A DNA stretch of 64,000 nt from Hericium rajendrae (Eukaryota; Basidiomycota; Agaricomycetes; Russulales; Hericiaceae): contig CM065878.1 of NCBI GenBank assembly GCA_033439255.1, positions 124,001 to 188,000 of the forward strand, in the 5' to 3' direction. The notes beneath the pieces were generated by a model, which ran no database searches, was not told where the DNA came from, and saw only the letters and a program-made list of their open reading frames with translations. Positions within the stretch are counted from its first letter, which is position 1; each line of letters opens with the position of its first letter. Of this stretch, positions 21,041 to 32,814 are shown in pieces. The position numbers and the translations under genes were made by a program.

Positions 21041-23508
21041 GGTGCATTAAGATACAAGTCCATATGAGCCTACAACGGAAAGAATGATGGCCAGAGGTAC
21101 GCAGAGAATCATGGGACATGGCTGCTTGGGGATGTTACGGGCGTGGGGTACGGTCTTCTGGATAAGGTTGTAGCATCGCTCGTATTCCTGTACATTCCAG
21201 AGATCAACCGCGGCATATGCTGTAAGTATGCCGCGGCATGCCTGGGAAGCATAGTACATTAGTACGCACGCACGTGGTCTGCGATACAAGTCCACAGACG
21301 ACCAGAGATATGCAGAGAATCTCCGGACATGGCTGTTTGGGGATGTTACGGGCGTGGGGTACGGTCTTCTGGATAAGGTTGTAGCATCGCTCGTATTCCT
21401 GTACATTCCAGAGATCAACCGCGGCATACGCTGTAAGTATGCCGCGGCATACCTGGGAAGCATAGTACATTAGCACGCATGCACTCGGTCTGCGATACAA
21501 GTCCATATGAGCATATAATGGAACGAATGACGACCAGAGGTACGCAGAGAATCACGGGACGTGGCTGCTTGGGGATGTTACGGGCATGGGGTACGGTCTT
21601 CTGGATAAGGTTGTAGCATCGCTCGTATTGCGGTACAACACGAGGAGCCGGTCACCACCAGCATCACCTCCCTGTTGATGTAGAGCATCCATACGAGCAG
21701 TGGTGAGTTCATGGCTGACCAACCAATGTAGGTATGGCAGTGTGGCGTGAAATAGCGGTAAATAGACATTGTATGTAGTATGCTAAGAAATGAGCATGTG
21801 CAATCTATAATGTGTGTTGGCCAACCATACCAGCATAGTACGGTATACTATTTCAGATGTTGGCCAACCATAGGGGCATGCCGCGGTAATGTGAGTCAGA
21901 CATTGGCCAACCATGCTGGCATGGTACAGGAGAACGAACATGTGGGTTGGCCAACCAATGTCGCACGGTATAGTACGGTCCGTCAGATGTTGGCCAACCA
22001 TAGGGGCATGCCGCGGTAACGTGAGTCAGACATTGGCCAACCATGCCGGCATGGTACAGGAGAACGAACATGTGGGTTGGCCAACCAATGTCGCATGGTA
22101 TAGTACGGTCCGTCAGATGTTGGCCAACCATAGGGGCATGCCGCGGTAACGTGAGTCAGACATTGGCCAACCATGCTGGCATGGTACAGGAGAACGAACA
22201 TGTGGGTTGGCCAACCAATGTCGCACGGTATAGTATGGTCCGTCAGATGTTGGCCAACCATAGGGGCATGCCGCGGTAACGTGAGTCAGACATTGGCCAA
22301 CCATGCGGCCACGGTACAGGAGAACGAACATGTGGGTTGGCCAACCAATGTCGCACGGTATAGCACGGTCCGTCAGATGTTGGCCAACCATAGGGGCATG
22401 CCACGGTAAAGTGAGTCAGACATTGGCCAACCATGCGGCCACGGTACAGAAGAGATAATACGTGCGTTGGCCAACCAATGTCACACGGTATAAGTATCTT
22501 CGGCTGTTGGCCAACCATGCGGGCATGGTCCTGAAGAGAGAATATGCGAGTTGGCCAACCATAGCAGCATGACAACACAGACAGGATGTCCGCGTTGGCC
22601 AACCATACCAGCATGGTACGGTACACTATTTCATATGTTGGCCAACCGTAGGGGCATGGTGCGGTAAACCATGTCTGACATTGGCCAATCATGCGGGCAT
22701 GACACAGAAACACCAATATTTGTGTTGGCCAACCAATGTCACATGGTATGGTATAGTACTTCGGATGTTGGCCAACCATAGCGGGATGATGATGCAGGCA
22801 GGATGTACGTGTTTGGCCAACCATGGCGGCATGCCGCGGTAAAATACGTCGGAGGCTGGCCAACCAAGGCGCAATGGTGGGGTATATAATATCAGACGCT
22901 GGCCAGCCAAGCCAGAATGGTTGAGTCAAATACAGTAGGACATTGGCCAACCATGGCGGCATGGTTGAGTTATTTCAGCGCGACGTTGGCCAACCAAGCC
23001 GGAATGCCACCGTATGAATATACGGGACGTTGGCCAACCGCAGAGGCATGCCGCAGTTAAAGATATGTGAGGTTGGCCAATCAAGCCAGAATGGTAGCGT
23101 ATAATTATATGGGATGTTGGTCAACCATAGCGGCATGTTGGTGCAGAAAGGATATGCACATTGGCCAATCATAAGGTCATGCAGCCTTGCGGCATATTGG
23201 ATATTGGCCAAGCATACTGATATGCCGCAATATGCCGCGGTAGGCTGAGGCATATTTTGTGCTTGGCCAGGCATATTCGATTGCAGAAATGGTATACTTG
23301 GCCAGACAATACTGCATGGTAACTAACTGTCAGGTATAGGGGCATAAGCGAACATTCCCGGGCAATGCGGTATGATAATCAAGATTGTCATTCTGGCCAT
23401 ACTACTATGACTACACTAGGACGTTGGCCAACGTGAGCTCACCAATCTAGAATGCGACGGTGTCAGTTTGGCTCACCATTCCTGTACAGGAATTAGTACT
23501 GAATGGGC
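21041..23508 (-). repeat. E1 right inverted repeat arm
   Basis: This is the reverse complement of the left arm. Inner 215-bp units are at about 21041-21640, the bridge at 21640-21780, and the TTGGCCAAC array at about 21815-23430, followed by the unique outer segment. It carries one more 130-bp higher-order unit than the left arm (near-identical units beginning at about 22001, 22131, 22261 and 22391 on the minus strand). The arms have therefore diverged by array expansion rather than by much base change. Confidence 0.85.
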
Positions 23509-23663
23509 TCTCACACCGGACTCAACTGAGCAGACCGAGCCAATTAGAAGAAATTGGCGTTTTGCGTCGCTTGATTGCGTGGAAGACGGAGGAATTGCGG
23601 GAGCTCATCGAGCTCCATATTCAATTACAGAAAACCTCGGAGCTTTTCTATGAAGAGCAGTAG
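23463..23663 (+). pseudogene. C-terminal end of an A-type cargo gene cut off by E1
   Basis: A frame open up to a stop at 23661-23663 codes for a helical end (VLRRLIAWKTEELRELIELH) that resembles the tail of A3 at 63828 (IRWITDRRESLLRELRDLES). Directly upstream, TTCCTGTACAG could be a 3' splice site. It sits on the far side of E1 from B0, as expected if E1 landed inside the A gene of the older module. The link to 1317-1650 is not proven. Confidence 0.4.
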
Positions 23664-24442
23664 CTAAAATATTCTGGTAGACTCAGTCAACTTATTAGAA
23701 GGCTTGGACGCTATCCTTAGATTGCAATGGGACATGCTGCGGGTCATCTTATGTCAGGGTCCTAGTCCTAGCCGGAGCTGATCCAACATGCAAACACTCC
23801 TCCGGACGGCAACTGTCTTCGGATGTAGGCCACCCCAGCATCATGTCTAGAACGACGCTCGGTAAGCGGCTTGTCCCAGAGAACCATTCTTTCGGAAGCA
23901 TGGCCAGATCCGGCAGACCATTCCGGCTTTCCGGACAGGATCCCACTGACTCAGTCACCATCTAGAACATCGCCCGAGTCCTTCGATCTGCCACGGTGTC
24001 GCATCCACCATAATGACCCAGTGGAACCGTAGAAATTGATGCCAGAGAATTGGTTATAGAGATTGGCATAGCTAGGGAATCATACCCCGGTGCGGTACTG
24101 GTATGACTGGGGATGATATAGCTCCGTCGCACTGGATGTTTCAGTCCGGTAAGGGCGTACCTGGGAAGTGGTAATGGACATTGCAATCGCTGGGGGACAA
24201 TAACCGGACCATGTACGATTTCGGATTCAAATGATAGGATAGCGTCAACCGTCGGGTCCGAGGGAGGTGTATATCATCATTTGCATCATAAGCCAGAATG
24301 GAGGTCCTTTTGGTAACAGGGTGAATAATCACAGATGACATTCGATCCAGCAAAATGACAAGACGACACATGAGGTACAGGTACATGTGGTCACGGAATT
24401 GCATAATACAAGCCGGGCTCCCCTGCAACTTCCTCATCCCCC
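23664..24442 (-). pseudogene. Degraded F-box/LRR-like fragment
   Basis: On the minus strand about 24141-24482 there is an open segment with HLPRTRRLTLSYHLNPKSYM and VRLLSPSDCNVHYHFPG, typical of the LRR-like middle of agaricomycete F-box proteins. It overlaps the 3' end of the intact F-box gene in another frame. Downstream to 23664 the frames are short and stop-ridden. It has neither start nor F-box and is probably the tail of a decayed neighbour. Confidence 0.35.
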
Positions 24443-25110
24443 CTAATCCTCTGCTGTCAACGGAGACTGCACAGAGTCCCATTCCACATCCGCAAGGGTT
24501 CGCAAGGCCTCCACCTGGCTGACTGTGATTGCACAGTTCTGCATAACGAGAGTGAGCCGTGTCCCAAGCGCTGCATGGCGATAGGCCAGGGATTGCTTGA
24601 GAATGTAGCCAACAGCGTAAGAAGGACGAGGGGCAAAGAATTCACGGTTTTCAATCCTCGGATGCTCAGTGTCAAAATCCACTTCTGAAAAATGGATTTG
24701 GGTGACATTTCTGAAGAGATGCGGGAAGTCCGGGGGTATCGTTTCTTGGACTTCATTGTGCTCTAGCTTCGGCATGTACGAGCAGGGGGCAGCAAGTGCC
24801 ATGCATAATGTGCGGCCAACGTCGCCCTTGACGGATACAGTGTGAATATTGGTGTAACTGGCAAAATGGGAGATCCAGTTGCTCGACCGCAGGTTCTCGT
24901 GGCCGGACTTGCGGGCCCAGTTTAAACCGTGATCCTTGCCGGACTCCATGATCAGGTGTCGGATGGAGACCTTAGTCTCTGGGCTTGGACAATGGTCCAA
25001 GGGCTCGAGGAGGTGCCTGTGCAATACTCCCTCAGACCTCCTGCGGGCGACATGGGCGACCACACGTGCGCACGGGATATCTGCACTGCCAGGGGGATAG
25101 TCCGTGTCTT

Positions 25111-28100
25111 TACGATTCCTTAGAATCGTTTACTCTATACCGCCTTTTCATAGTGAAAACGACACCAAAACGATGACTATGCCCATTAGGCAGTTGGCTT
25201 ATATAATCACATATCTTCAATCTAACGAGTTTGCAGGTTCAACTCCAGCTCTGGCCAAACTTTCTTGATTTAATGTAACTTGATCAGTTCTCAACCAATT
25301 CACCTGTTCTCAAATGCATCTGGATCTGCTCATTTATTGCTTTCTGATAGTATTTTTTGCACCCTGATCTGTGCAGAACTCATAGAATGCAATGAATTTC
25401 TACATTTTCCCTCTATGACACTTGAACTTGAGCTAACTCAGTCCATTCTTCACCGATTTACTCGTTCTCAAATGCGTCTAAATCTACTCACTTATAGCTT
25501 TGCTACCATACTTCATGCATCCAAATCGGTTAAGAACTCACAGAATGCAAAGTGTTTCTTTTTTCCTCTTCTAAAATGCTTGAACCCTAGCTAACTAGGC
25601 CAATTCTCAACCAATTTACTCGTTCTAAAATGCATCAGAATCTACTTATTGATAGCTTTCTGACGGTACCTTAGGCGTTAGGATCGGTGCAAAACTCGCA
25701 GAATGCAAATTGTTTCTACATTTTCCCCTAGAATGCTTGAACTCCAGCTAACTTAATCAGTACTCAACTGATTCACTTGTTCTCAAATGCATCCAAATAT
25801 ACCAGAAAGCTGGTCTCTAACACAATTTACTGCTTATAGAAAGATACAGCCACTAAAATGATACACAGGAAACAAATGTACATACTGCTTATTGATAAAA
25901 TGAGCAAAAAATGCAATTTATCGGTAGCAGTGGGTCCTGAGAGTCGGTCATGTGATCCTACAAGACCTTGTGCGGCCGAACAAGGTCTTAGCGCCCGCTT
26001 ACATAAGCATAAGTTGCCTACAGAGCCAATACACTGTATACAGTGATTGCTTTATAGCTCTGCAACGAAGCAATCAATCGACAAACGGTAAATTGTGTTC
26101 AAATACGTTTGATCACATCTTTCCAACCCAATTTAGAATATGAAAATCGGATCACTCCAAGCAGAGATATTTCTCGATTTATGTGCCACATCAGCAAAAG
26201 AGTATTGTCTCCTATCTCAACAACAAGTGGTGCTATAATGTTGTAAACTATACTGTTAGAAAGCTACTGTAAATCCAATTTCAATAAGCCCTCATACATT
26301 ATGATTGATGCAGTATCAGCAGAGCTATAAAGCAATTAGTCTGCCACATCATCACGGACATATAGTTCAATAGATCAGCATTTTGCCATGCTATCTTGCT
26401 GTTTATGGCACTATTCTAAAGCTATTCTAAATCTGATTCCAACAAGCTTTCACTCATTCTGATTCATGTGGTATTGAGAGGGCCATGGTGCAATCTCTAT
26501 GCCACATCATCAGAAGAGATCCAAAAAGTTGGTGATGGCCCTACACCATCATTGGACACCTCAGCCGCAACTCACTGTAGATGGGAACTGGGCGTGTCCA
26601 AGCCTTGTAGTTAGTGTGCACTACTGGTAGTATCACACTGACTTCAAAGCTATCTGAAGAAAAGAAGAGAAAGCAGAGAGCGCAACATCAACTACTGCTG
26701 ACATAAGCTAAGCACAGCCACCAGACCTTGTGCGGCCGAACAAGGTCTGCTATTGATCACGTGATTGGTCATTAGCTTTGTTCAACAATACAATGTTTGA
26801 CATTGATCATATATTCAATCTTGAATCTTGTTTGATTTGTAGATATTACAAGTATTTATAATATAAGCATATATAATAGTGTATATCATATATCGAGCTG
26901 ATTATAATAAGATATGACAAGTGTGTACTGTATTACATACCAGATTATATATATAATCAGGTACTAAGATATATAACATAGCAGAAAATGTAGAGTTATC
27001 AGAGGTAGGAGCTGAACTACTCATGATTAGATTAGATTAAATAGTGTTTTTTTATATGCTTTAGGGTTCGACACGAGTCAGAGTCACCTGTAGATCAACA
27101 TGGGTATACCCACAAAATTGACCTGCAGGTATCTAACTTGTAGATCCAGATCACCTGGTGGCTGAGACCTATACAAATCCAGATCAAGGTTGTGCTCAAA
27201 CTCATTGACCTGTGAGTGACCTGTGGGTAACCTGCTATCCAAACTTTATTTTGGTTAACATATTATATTGCAAAGTTCAAATCTATATGTCATGATCCCT
27301 AACTAACTACATACTATATGTCATCTGCCAACACTAACTTACAGCTTCAATCACATATGCCCATTATCACTATATCTTGTCATACCCATGAAGTGTATAA
27401 AGTCTACAAGCAAGGCATGGATTCAAAAGGCTGCATGCGACATACTTGTGGCATCGACATGGGCATGTGCATGCCGGTGGGGCAGCTTTGAGTATGTGTG
27501 TGCACATGAGCTGGCACATGTGCAAGGGGAGCATATGTGGGTGCTGGTGTACTGGCATAGCTGTGGGCATGCACACACAAATGATAATCACCAGCTTGGA
27601 TGAAAATTGGGAATGAGACCGGGGAGGGTGCATTTTGATTGTTGAATAGCACTAATGGCATATAAAACTTGCCTCACATTGGGCTTCTGTCAGACGAATG
27701 ATATGACAGCATGCATAGTGGCATGTGTGATGTCCATGGGCATGAATGCACACATGTAGTTTGAGCAATGGACTATGGGATGGTGGGGGCATGCAGTCAA
27801 AAATGTGTATGCTGGCAGGGCATGTATTGGTAGATGCACACTGTCTCAGACATGCAAGGATATGCAAAGCTGTTTGTAGACAACTGCGTATTGTTGAGGC
27901 ATGCTAGACACTGCTCAGATGATCAGCAAAAAGATGTCAAGCCTTGCTGTTGTAGCAACAATGCTGTAGCAACAAGACCTGACAGGCATTGTGGGCCTTG
28001 CAGTTGCAGCGCTAGACTGGCACTGTGCATGCTCTTACTGTTGTGAGTGGGAATTAAATTTCTGGTGCACATGAGTGCTGGTTGTCGAAGATGGGTGAGG

Positions 28101-30384
28101 GCCGGTTGGCTGGTTGACCTGTTGATGAGGACGATGGGAGAAGCACAGATGGTACACGAAATATGGTGGATGATGTCAAAAAATGGTGGAATGTCATGAA
28201 ACTCATCAAACATCATGAAACCTGTCGAAGAACAGTGAAAAATGAGAGCCTTGCCTGTTATCGAGTGAGACTCCTGAGATCAGCACAGTACAATGAAATA
28301 AAAGGCTTTTGGACTCACCTAGAAGCCTCTCGAATCTCCATAACACCCATCCTGCCATTGAATTGAGGAGATATGGTGAAAAGGGAAGGATTAAGATGAA
28401 AAAACAAAGAGGAGGGCATCGTAAAAGTGAGATACAACTTTAAGACCAACTGACTTGCAAGTGATCTGTGATGTCACAGATACCTGACCTGCAGCTCCAG
28501 ATCACCCAGTGGTGCAAATCTGCATGGATCCAGGTCAGCACCTTGGACAGATTGAATACCTGCAAGTTCAGATCTAAGTCACCCACGAGTGCACTTGTGT
28601 TGAACCCTAATATACTTAAAGTGATGTTTGCACAATTGATGCTCTCAGGCATTTGTATAAGTTTTTTGTTACTCTAAACCTTCATGCTAATCGACAGGCA
28701 ATTTTACCAGAAAGTAGTTGCCATATTTGGTCACTAATTTCTGCCAGTATACAAAATATGATTTGAAGGTAAGAATTCAATTTTTATAGTATTTTATGCA
28801 TGTAAAATAGAAAAATACTGACTAGATTATACATTGAAGAGATATAAGCTCTATTAAAAAAAAAACTGATATGATTTATGTTATTTTTTGTAAAAGTCAG
28901 AAAAAAAAATCCAAATATAGAAATTAAATTCTGCCTTTGGTGCTAGCAGCAATGCATACAAATCAATAGAAGGTACACAGGCTAACAGAAAATGTATGAG
29001 GTAGTAGAAGCATACATAAGTTTGTTGTGATGCTCATAGGTTGATACATGTGTAAGCTAATCAACAAAAGTATGCATAGGTCAAAAAATGTGAGCCAAGA
29101 GTGCATATATGAGTTGGTGTAGTGTGTATCATCTGAAAAATTGAAATTTCATATAGCCCAGTATTGATCTATATGTTTTATCATAGCACTATAAGGTCTA
29201 TCACTATTTATGCCACCACAGTTCTCAACTATGTAAGACTATGAGGCCTATCATAGCTATCATAACAGTAGTTGGACACTATATAGTGCTACATGTTTCT
29301 GAAGGATAGCTATAGTTGTTGTACAAATCATATAAATTCAAAGGCTTGCTCTGATCTATATGGTCCCTACTATGATCTCTGCTATTAGTACTGTCTCAGA
29401 TCAATCAGGTACAAGAGATATAAAGCCAAAATCAATTATATTTCATATAGCTACTAGTACAATCAAGTATATTACAAGTTCAAACAGTGCACACATGCAC
29501 AATGGTACACATCATGTACAGGTAGAGCTATGTGCAGGCATGTGTGCACTGGTAAGGCACAACAAAAGTACATATGTGCATAAGGCACTAGGTTCATGCA
29601 CAAGGCATGATAAGTGTCATAGCTGTGCAGGAGGTCCAGTGGCCATGCTCACCAATGTTAAGCTGTAGTGGGCCTATATATAAGATGCAATGTGCAGTGA
29701 GGATGTGTGAGATATTGAGAGCCATGCATGAGGCATAGAGGGTGAGCATAAGGCATACAGGCCCATATGTAAGGCTGCTACTAGCTTGTACAGGAGATCA
29801 ACAGGGTGTGGTGGCCATGCACAGGATGCTGCAAGCATGTGCAGAGTGTCAAGATGCTGTGGGCCTGTACATGAAGTACAGTAAGCATCTATAGGATGGT
29901 GGCTTGTATGCAAGATGTAGTGTAGCATGATGAGCATGCATAAGGCACTAAGCCTATGCATGGCTTGGTATGTCTGTGTATGAGGCATGAGGCACAAGGT
30001 ACAGGCAGGTGACACACCTGCACATAGCAACACACAATGCATGTATATAGTTATGCTGGCTGACATGCTCACATTCAGCTGTAGTCATCTCTAAGCTGTC
30101 ACTGGCCCATCCACAAGGTACATCGAGATGTGGTAGATCAGCATAGGGTGTGACCAGTGAACATGAGGCATAGTGAGCTGGCATGAGGTGTAGCAGGCAT
30201 GCATGAGGCACTGGCCCCAGCACAATGCTACATGCCAAGTATAAGACATGAGGTACAGGCCTGCATGCAAGATGTCAGTATACCTGTACATGGCCATACA
30301 TGATGGTAATTTATATAGCTTCATTGATGATAAAAAAAAAGGAATCGTTTTGCCATGCACAGCATTGGCCCTCTTCCACCAAGT
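25111..30384. mobile_element. AT-rich 5.27-kb repeat, copy A
   Basis: This stretch is 5,274 bp, starting TACGATTCCTTAGAATCG and ending TCTTCCACCAAGT. It is strongly AT-rich, with no reading frame above about 130 codons and no recognised transposase or polymerase. The first 18 bases form a hairpin (ACGATTC/GAATCGT), and ACGATTCCTT recurs inverted about 40 bp from the far end. The family has three copies here (25111, 36641 and 41539). Copy A is inside the F-box coding sequence. No clear target-site duplication was identified, so its class is open; a non-autonomous DNA element is the simplest guess. Confidence 0.75.
25963..26748. repeat. Paired GC-rich hairpins inside AT-rich copy A
   Basis: Two identical 26-bp hairpins, arms AGACCTTGT and ACAAGGTCT with loop GCGGCCGA, lie at 25963-25988 and 26723-26748 in direct orientation. 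The same pair occurs in copy B (37483-37508 and 38235-38260) and copy C (42392-42417 and 43151-43176). Confidence 0.9.
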
Positions 30385-31693
30385 GAGGGAGAGGGACATC
30401 GGCCCAGAAAGACAGGTCCCAGGACTCAGATGACGAGACAGGCTTGACTCGCATCGTCATAGGATAAGGTGCAACATGGTTATTGAGAAAATGGGTCACG
30501 GTGGAAAAATCGTCCACCTCAGGGGCATAGCCTAGGATGAAGACATCGCATAAGGGAGGTATGTGGACATGCTGGATGACATTGCCGATGTGGAGGAATG
30601 AATGTGATTCACATGTGAAGTGACGGAGACGAGTCAGTTGGACCATGGGCACATCCGGAGGGGGGTCAGGCTGGGAAGGGAAGCAGTGAGACATGAACAA
30701 TGTCTCTAGTGCATACATTTGCGATAAAGCAAGGATGAGATCGAGAAAGGCCTTCTCGGGGGATGGACCAGCAGCAGGGGGTGGCTCATGCTCGGATTCA
30801 GCGTAGGGAATGCCATCATGTTCAGAATCAATGTTCATAACGTCGGAAATTGACGTGAAGTGATTATTTATGTGCAATTTGGTGAGGTTGCGCATGAATG
30901 ATGCGGACCATGTCGGGACAAGGTAATGTAGCGTCATCATGCGGAGCGAAGGCGCTTGCTCTTCAAAGAGGTCTGCAGGGAGGATACCCACACGGCCGCT
31001 CCGTAACCGGACTGCAAGAAATACCGATTCCAAGATCGGCGCCGGATGGACCAGGGATCGAATCAGGTTGAAGGAACCTGAGATAAAGTTGACAAGGGAA
31101 AGATGGCGGATGCGACGCATGCATTGCGCCAGGAGTGCAACGGTATGCGGGGTGGGGATGTTATGCCTCCAATATACATCCCTGTAGGACAGGGGCAGTG
31201 AGTGGGAGCATTCCACCAGGGCTTCTCTCCAGGGCTGAGATAATCCCGTGCAAATATTTGTCCACAGGCTGCCATCCTGTAATGCGGTGACTCGGAGAAA
31301 GGTGCAGGTATGCGTGATGTGAAGCCACCCCAGGCCTTTCATGGATGCTGGCTCGTTAGCAGCGCAGAAGTGCAAGATACGATTTTGCAATTCAATGGGG
31401 ATGCAGGCAAGAGGTGATAGTGTATTTCGCTTGGTGCAGATGGCAGTGCAGTCCGTCCTCAGTCTTCGGATGACGTCCCCCATGCCATGCGGGTCGTTGC
31501 CACAGGCGCGGACAGCAACGAGCTCTCCATCTACATTTTTTATTAATTTGTCCAGCCGACGTCGCTCTCGCTCGATATCATGCAGGTCGGTGTGCGTGGG
31601 GATCCTGTAACAGGGATGTGAGACACTACCATTCATGGACAACGGATCGAGAGCAGACTTGCATTGTACCGTCAGACATGGTGTTCTTTTCAA

Positions 31694-31957
31694 CGCACAG
31701 ATATTTGGTAACGAAGAGAGAAATGGGAATTGAGTGGAGGAGGACTAAGTACACAAAGTGTCCGGCTTACACACAAGGGAGAATAACAGTCACACTACGT
31801 TACATCGACATGACAGGGCTGACAGTTGCGGACCTAGAGAATCAATAACAAGCAAACAGGCGGGCATCAAAACAAGGCATGCATCAAAACACGACGCGTA
31901 TCTAATAATGAGGATCCTCTGAAAGCCACGTGGAGCCTGCGCCGCGATGGATGGACC
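31694..31957. other. Intergenic spacer
   Basis: This lies between the F-box gene start and the 3' end of the next minus-strand gene. I see no gene or repeat. It presumably holds the F-box promoter. Confidence 0.4.
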
Positions 31958-32814
31958 CTACATGACATCCTCAGCATCCGGTGCATCCGGCGGGATCGTC
32001 GTGGGCTCAGTTGGAAAGGATCTCGCTCGGGAAATGAATATCTCCTCGAGACCGGCAATGAGGTTGTCGTTGATGCCACATCGAAGTAGGTGGTCGACGA
32101 CTTGGGGAGGGGTGATGTGACCACAGTCCCCGGGATAAGGACGGGGAAAGCCAAAGTCAGACTGCGGTCGCGGACGAGTCATTGCAACTTCGATCTGGGC
32201 GAATAACCCAGCGACCGAGAAAATGCTGGCCAGCTCCATCATCCAAATCATCTCGAGCACCCCATCCCCTTCATCCCCCTCATCCGGCCCCGTCTCTATG
32301 CCGAATCGCCATGCGCGAACGAGATGCGGTGTTACGGTATTATCGAGACCGGAAATACCAGCCGGTGCGAGATGCGGATACGTTGTGTAGAGGTATAACC
32401 AATATTCCATGCGGTCTTGTGGTGGAAAGGATCGGGCGGACGGGGTTCCCGGAGGCATGTTGTGACGAGGGAGGTCTGGAGGGGGGTGGTTGAACATGGT
32501 AAGGGAAGGGAAATGCAGAGGAGAGACTGACCGGAATTCTGAGCTAGGCCATGACGTCGGTCACGGATGAGAAGATGGAGGATGTCAATCCTGTCTTGCG
32601 CGTCGTAGAAGTTGTGGATGACAGTGCCAAGGATTTCTTTCATTTCGCCACACTGTTCGCGAAGACGGTGTACTTGGCGAGAGGCGATGGCAACTGCTTG
32701 TTCCATCTGAGAAAGTTGCTCGCGCATCCGCTCGAATGAAGGTGAACGTCGGATCCCGGTGTGAGCAGTGTGGGCAGTTGCAGATGGCGAGGAAAAGGGA
32801 TAAAGAGAAGGCAT
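31958..32814 (-). CDS. Hypothetical protein with N-terminal coiled coil
   Basis: Two exons, 32532-32814 and 31958-32475, join in phase (G plus AC gives Asp) to 266 aa. The intron has GTCAGT and CTCCAG ends. The first ATG is at 32814; a GTG nine bases upstream is less likely. Residues about 28-70 form a charged helix (RMREQLSQMEQAVAIASRQV), followed by a Pro-rich turn, an aromatic stretch (MEYWLYLYTTYPHL), an acidic patch (GPDEGDEGDG), and an acidic C-terminus ending DAPDAEDVM. No known domain. It resembles none of the A-D cargo proteins and may be an ordinary host gene next to the F-box gene. Confidence 0.65.

Larger units (their letters stand above)
1651..23508. mobile_element. E1: 21.8-kb KDZ-TET/JBP transposon with long inverted repeat arms
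   Basis: The sequence from about 1651 to 4010 returns in reverse complement at about 21041-23508. Near the outer ends the two arms both contain GAGCCAAACTGACACCGTCG. Between the arms lie seven multi-exon genes: A1(-), B1(+), HMG1(-), TET1(+), KDZ1(+), C1(-) and D1(-). A KDZ transposase linked to TET/JBP and HMG-type genes is the known gene set of basidiomycete KDZ elements. The exact ends are not settled. High similarity stops near 1690/23470, and weaker similarity reaches ATTCAGTACT at 1651/23508. No clean target-site duplication was found; the best candidate, ACCAT on both sides, is only five bases. The transposase is broken, so E1 would need one supplied in trans. Confidence 0.85.
24443..31636 (-). 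pseudogene. F-box/LRR-like protein gene split by an AT-rich transposon
   Basis: The 5' part (30385-31636) begins at an ATG at 31636. It encodes a basic coiled coil (IERERRRLDKLIKN), an F-box at residues about 73-128 (LSPLACIPIELQNRILHF...CTFLRVTALQDGSLW), then LRR-like repeats. The frame runs into the repeat at 30384. The 3' part (24443-25110) resumes with DTDYPPGSADIP and ends with the usual LRR-like finish (LTLVMQNCAITVSQVEALR...VEWD). F-box proteins recruit targets to SCF ubiquitin ligases. Removing 25111-30384 leaves two compatible coding halves, although the exact junction is uncertain by a few bases. The allele is presumably null or truncated. A TTG-initiated extension to 31693 is possible. 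Confidence 0.8.

Noticed and set aside
1685-23475. Eight-base target duplication of E1 (ACCATGTT versus ACCATTCC)
   Set aside because: Only five of eight bases agree, and weaker arm similarity continues further out, so the border may be wrong.
27370-30238. Several 80-130 codon frames in the AT-rich repeats (Cys/His/Met-rich)
   Set aside because: They differ or shift between copies A, B and C and have compositions expected from repeated CATGCA/GGCAT words.
25105-30390. Helitron or LTR identity for the AT-rich repeat
   Set aside because: No TC/CTRR ends with A-T insertion, no long direct terminal repeats, and no replicase or polymerase coding region.
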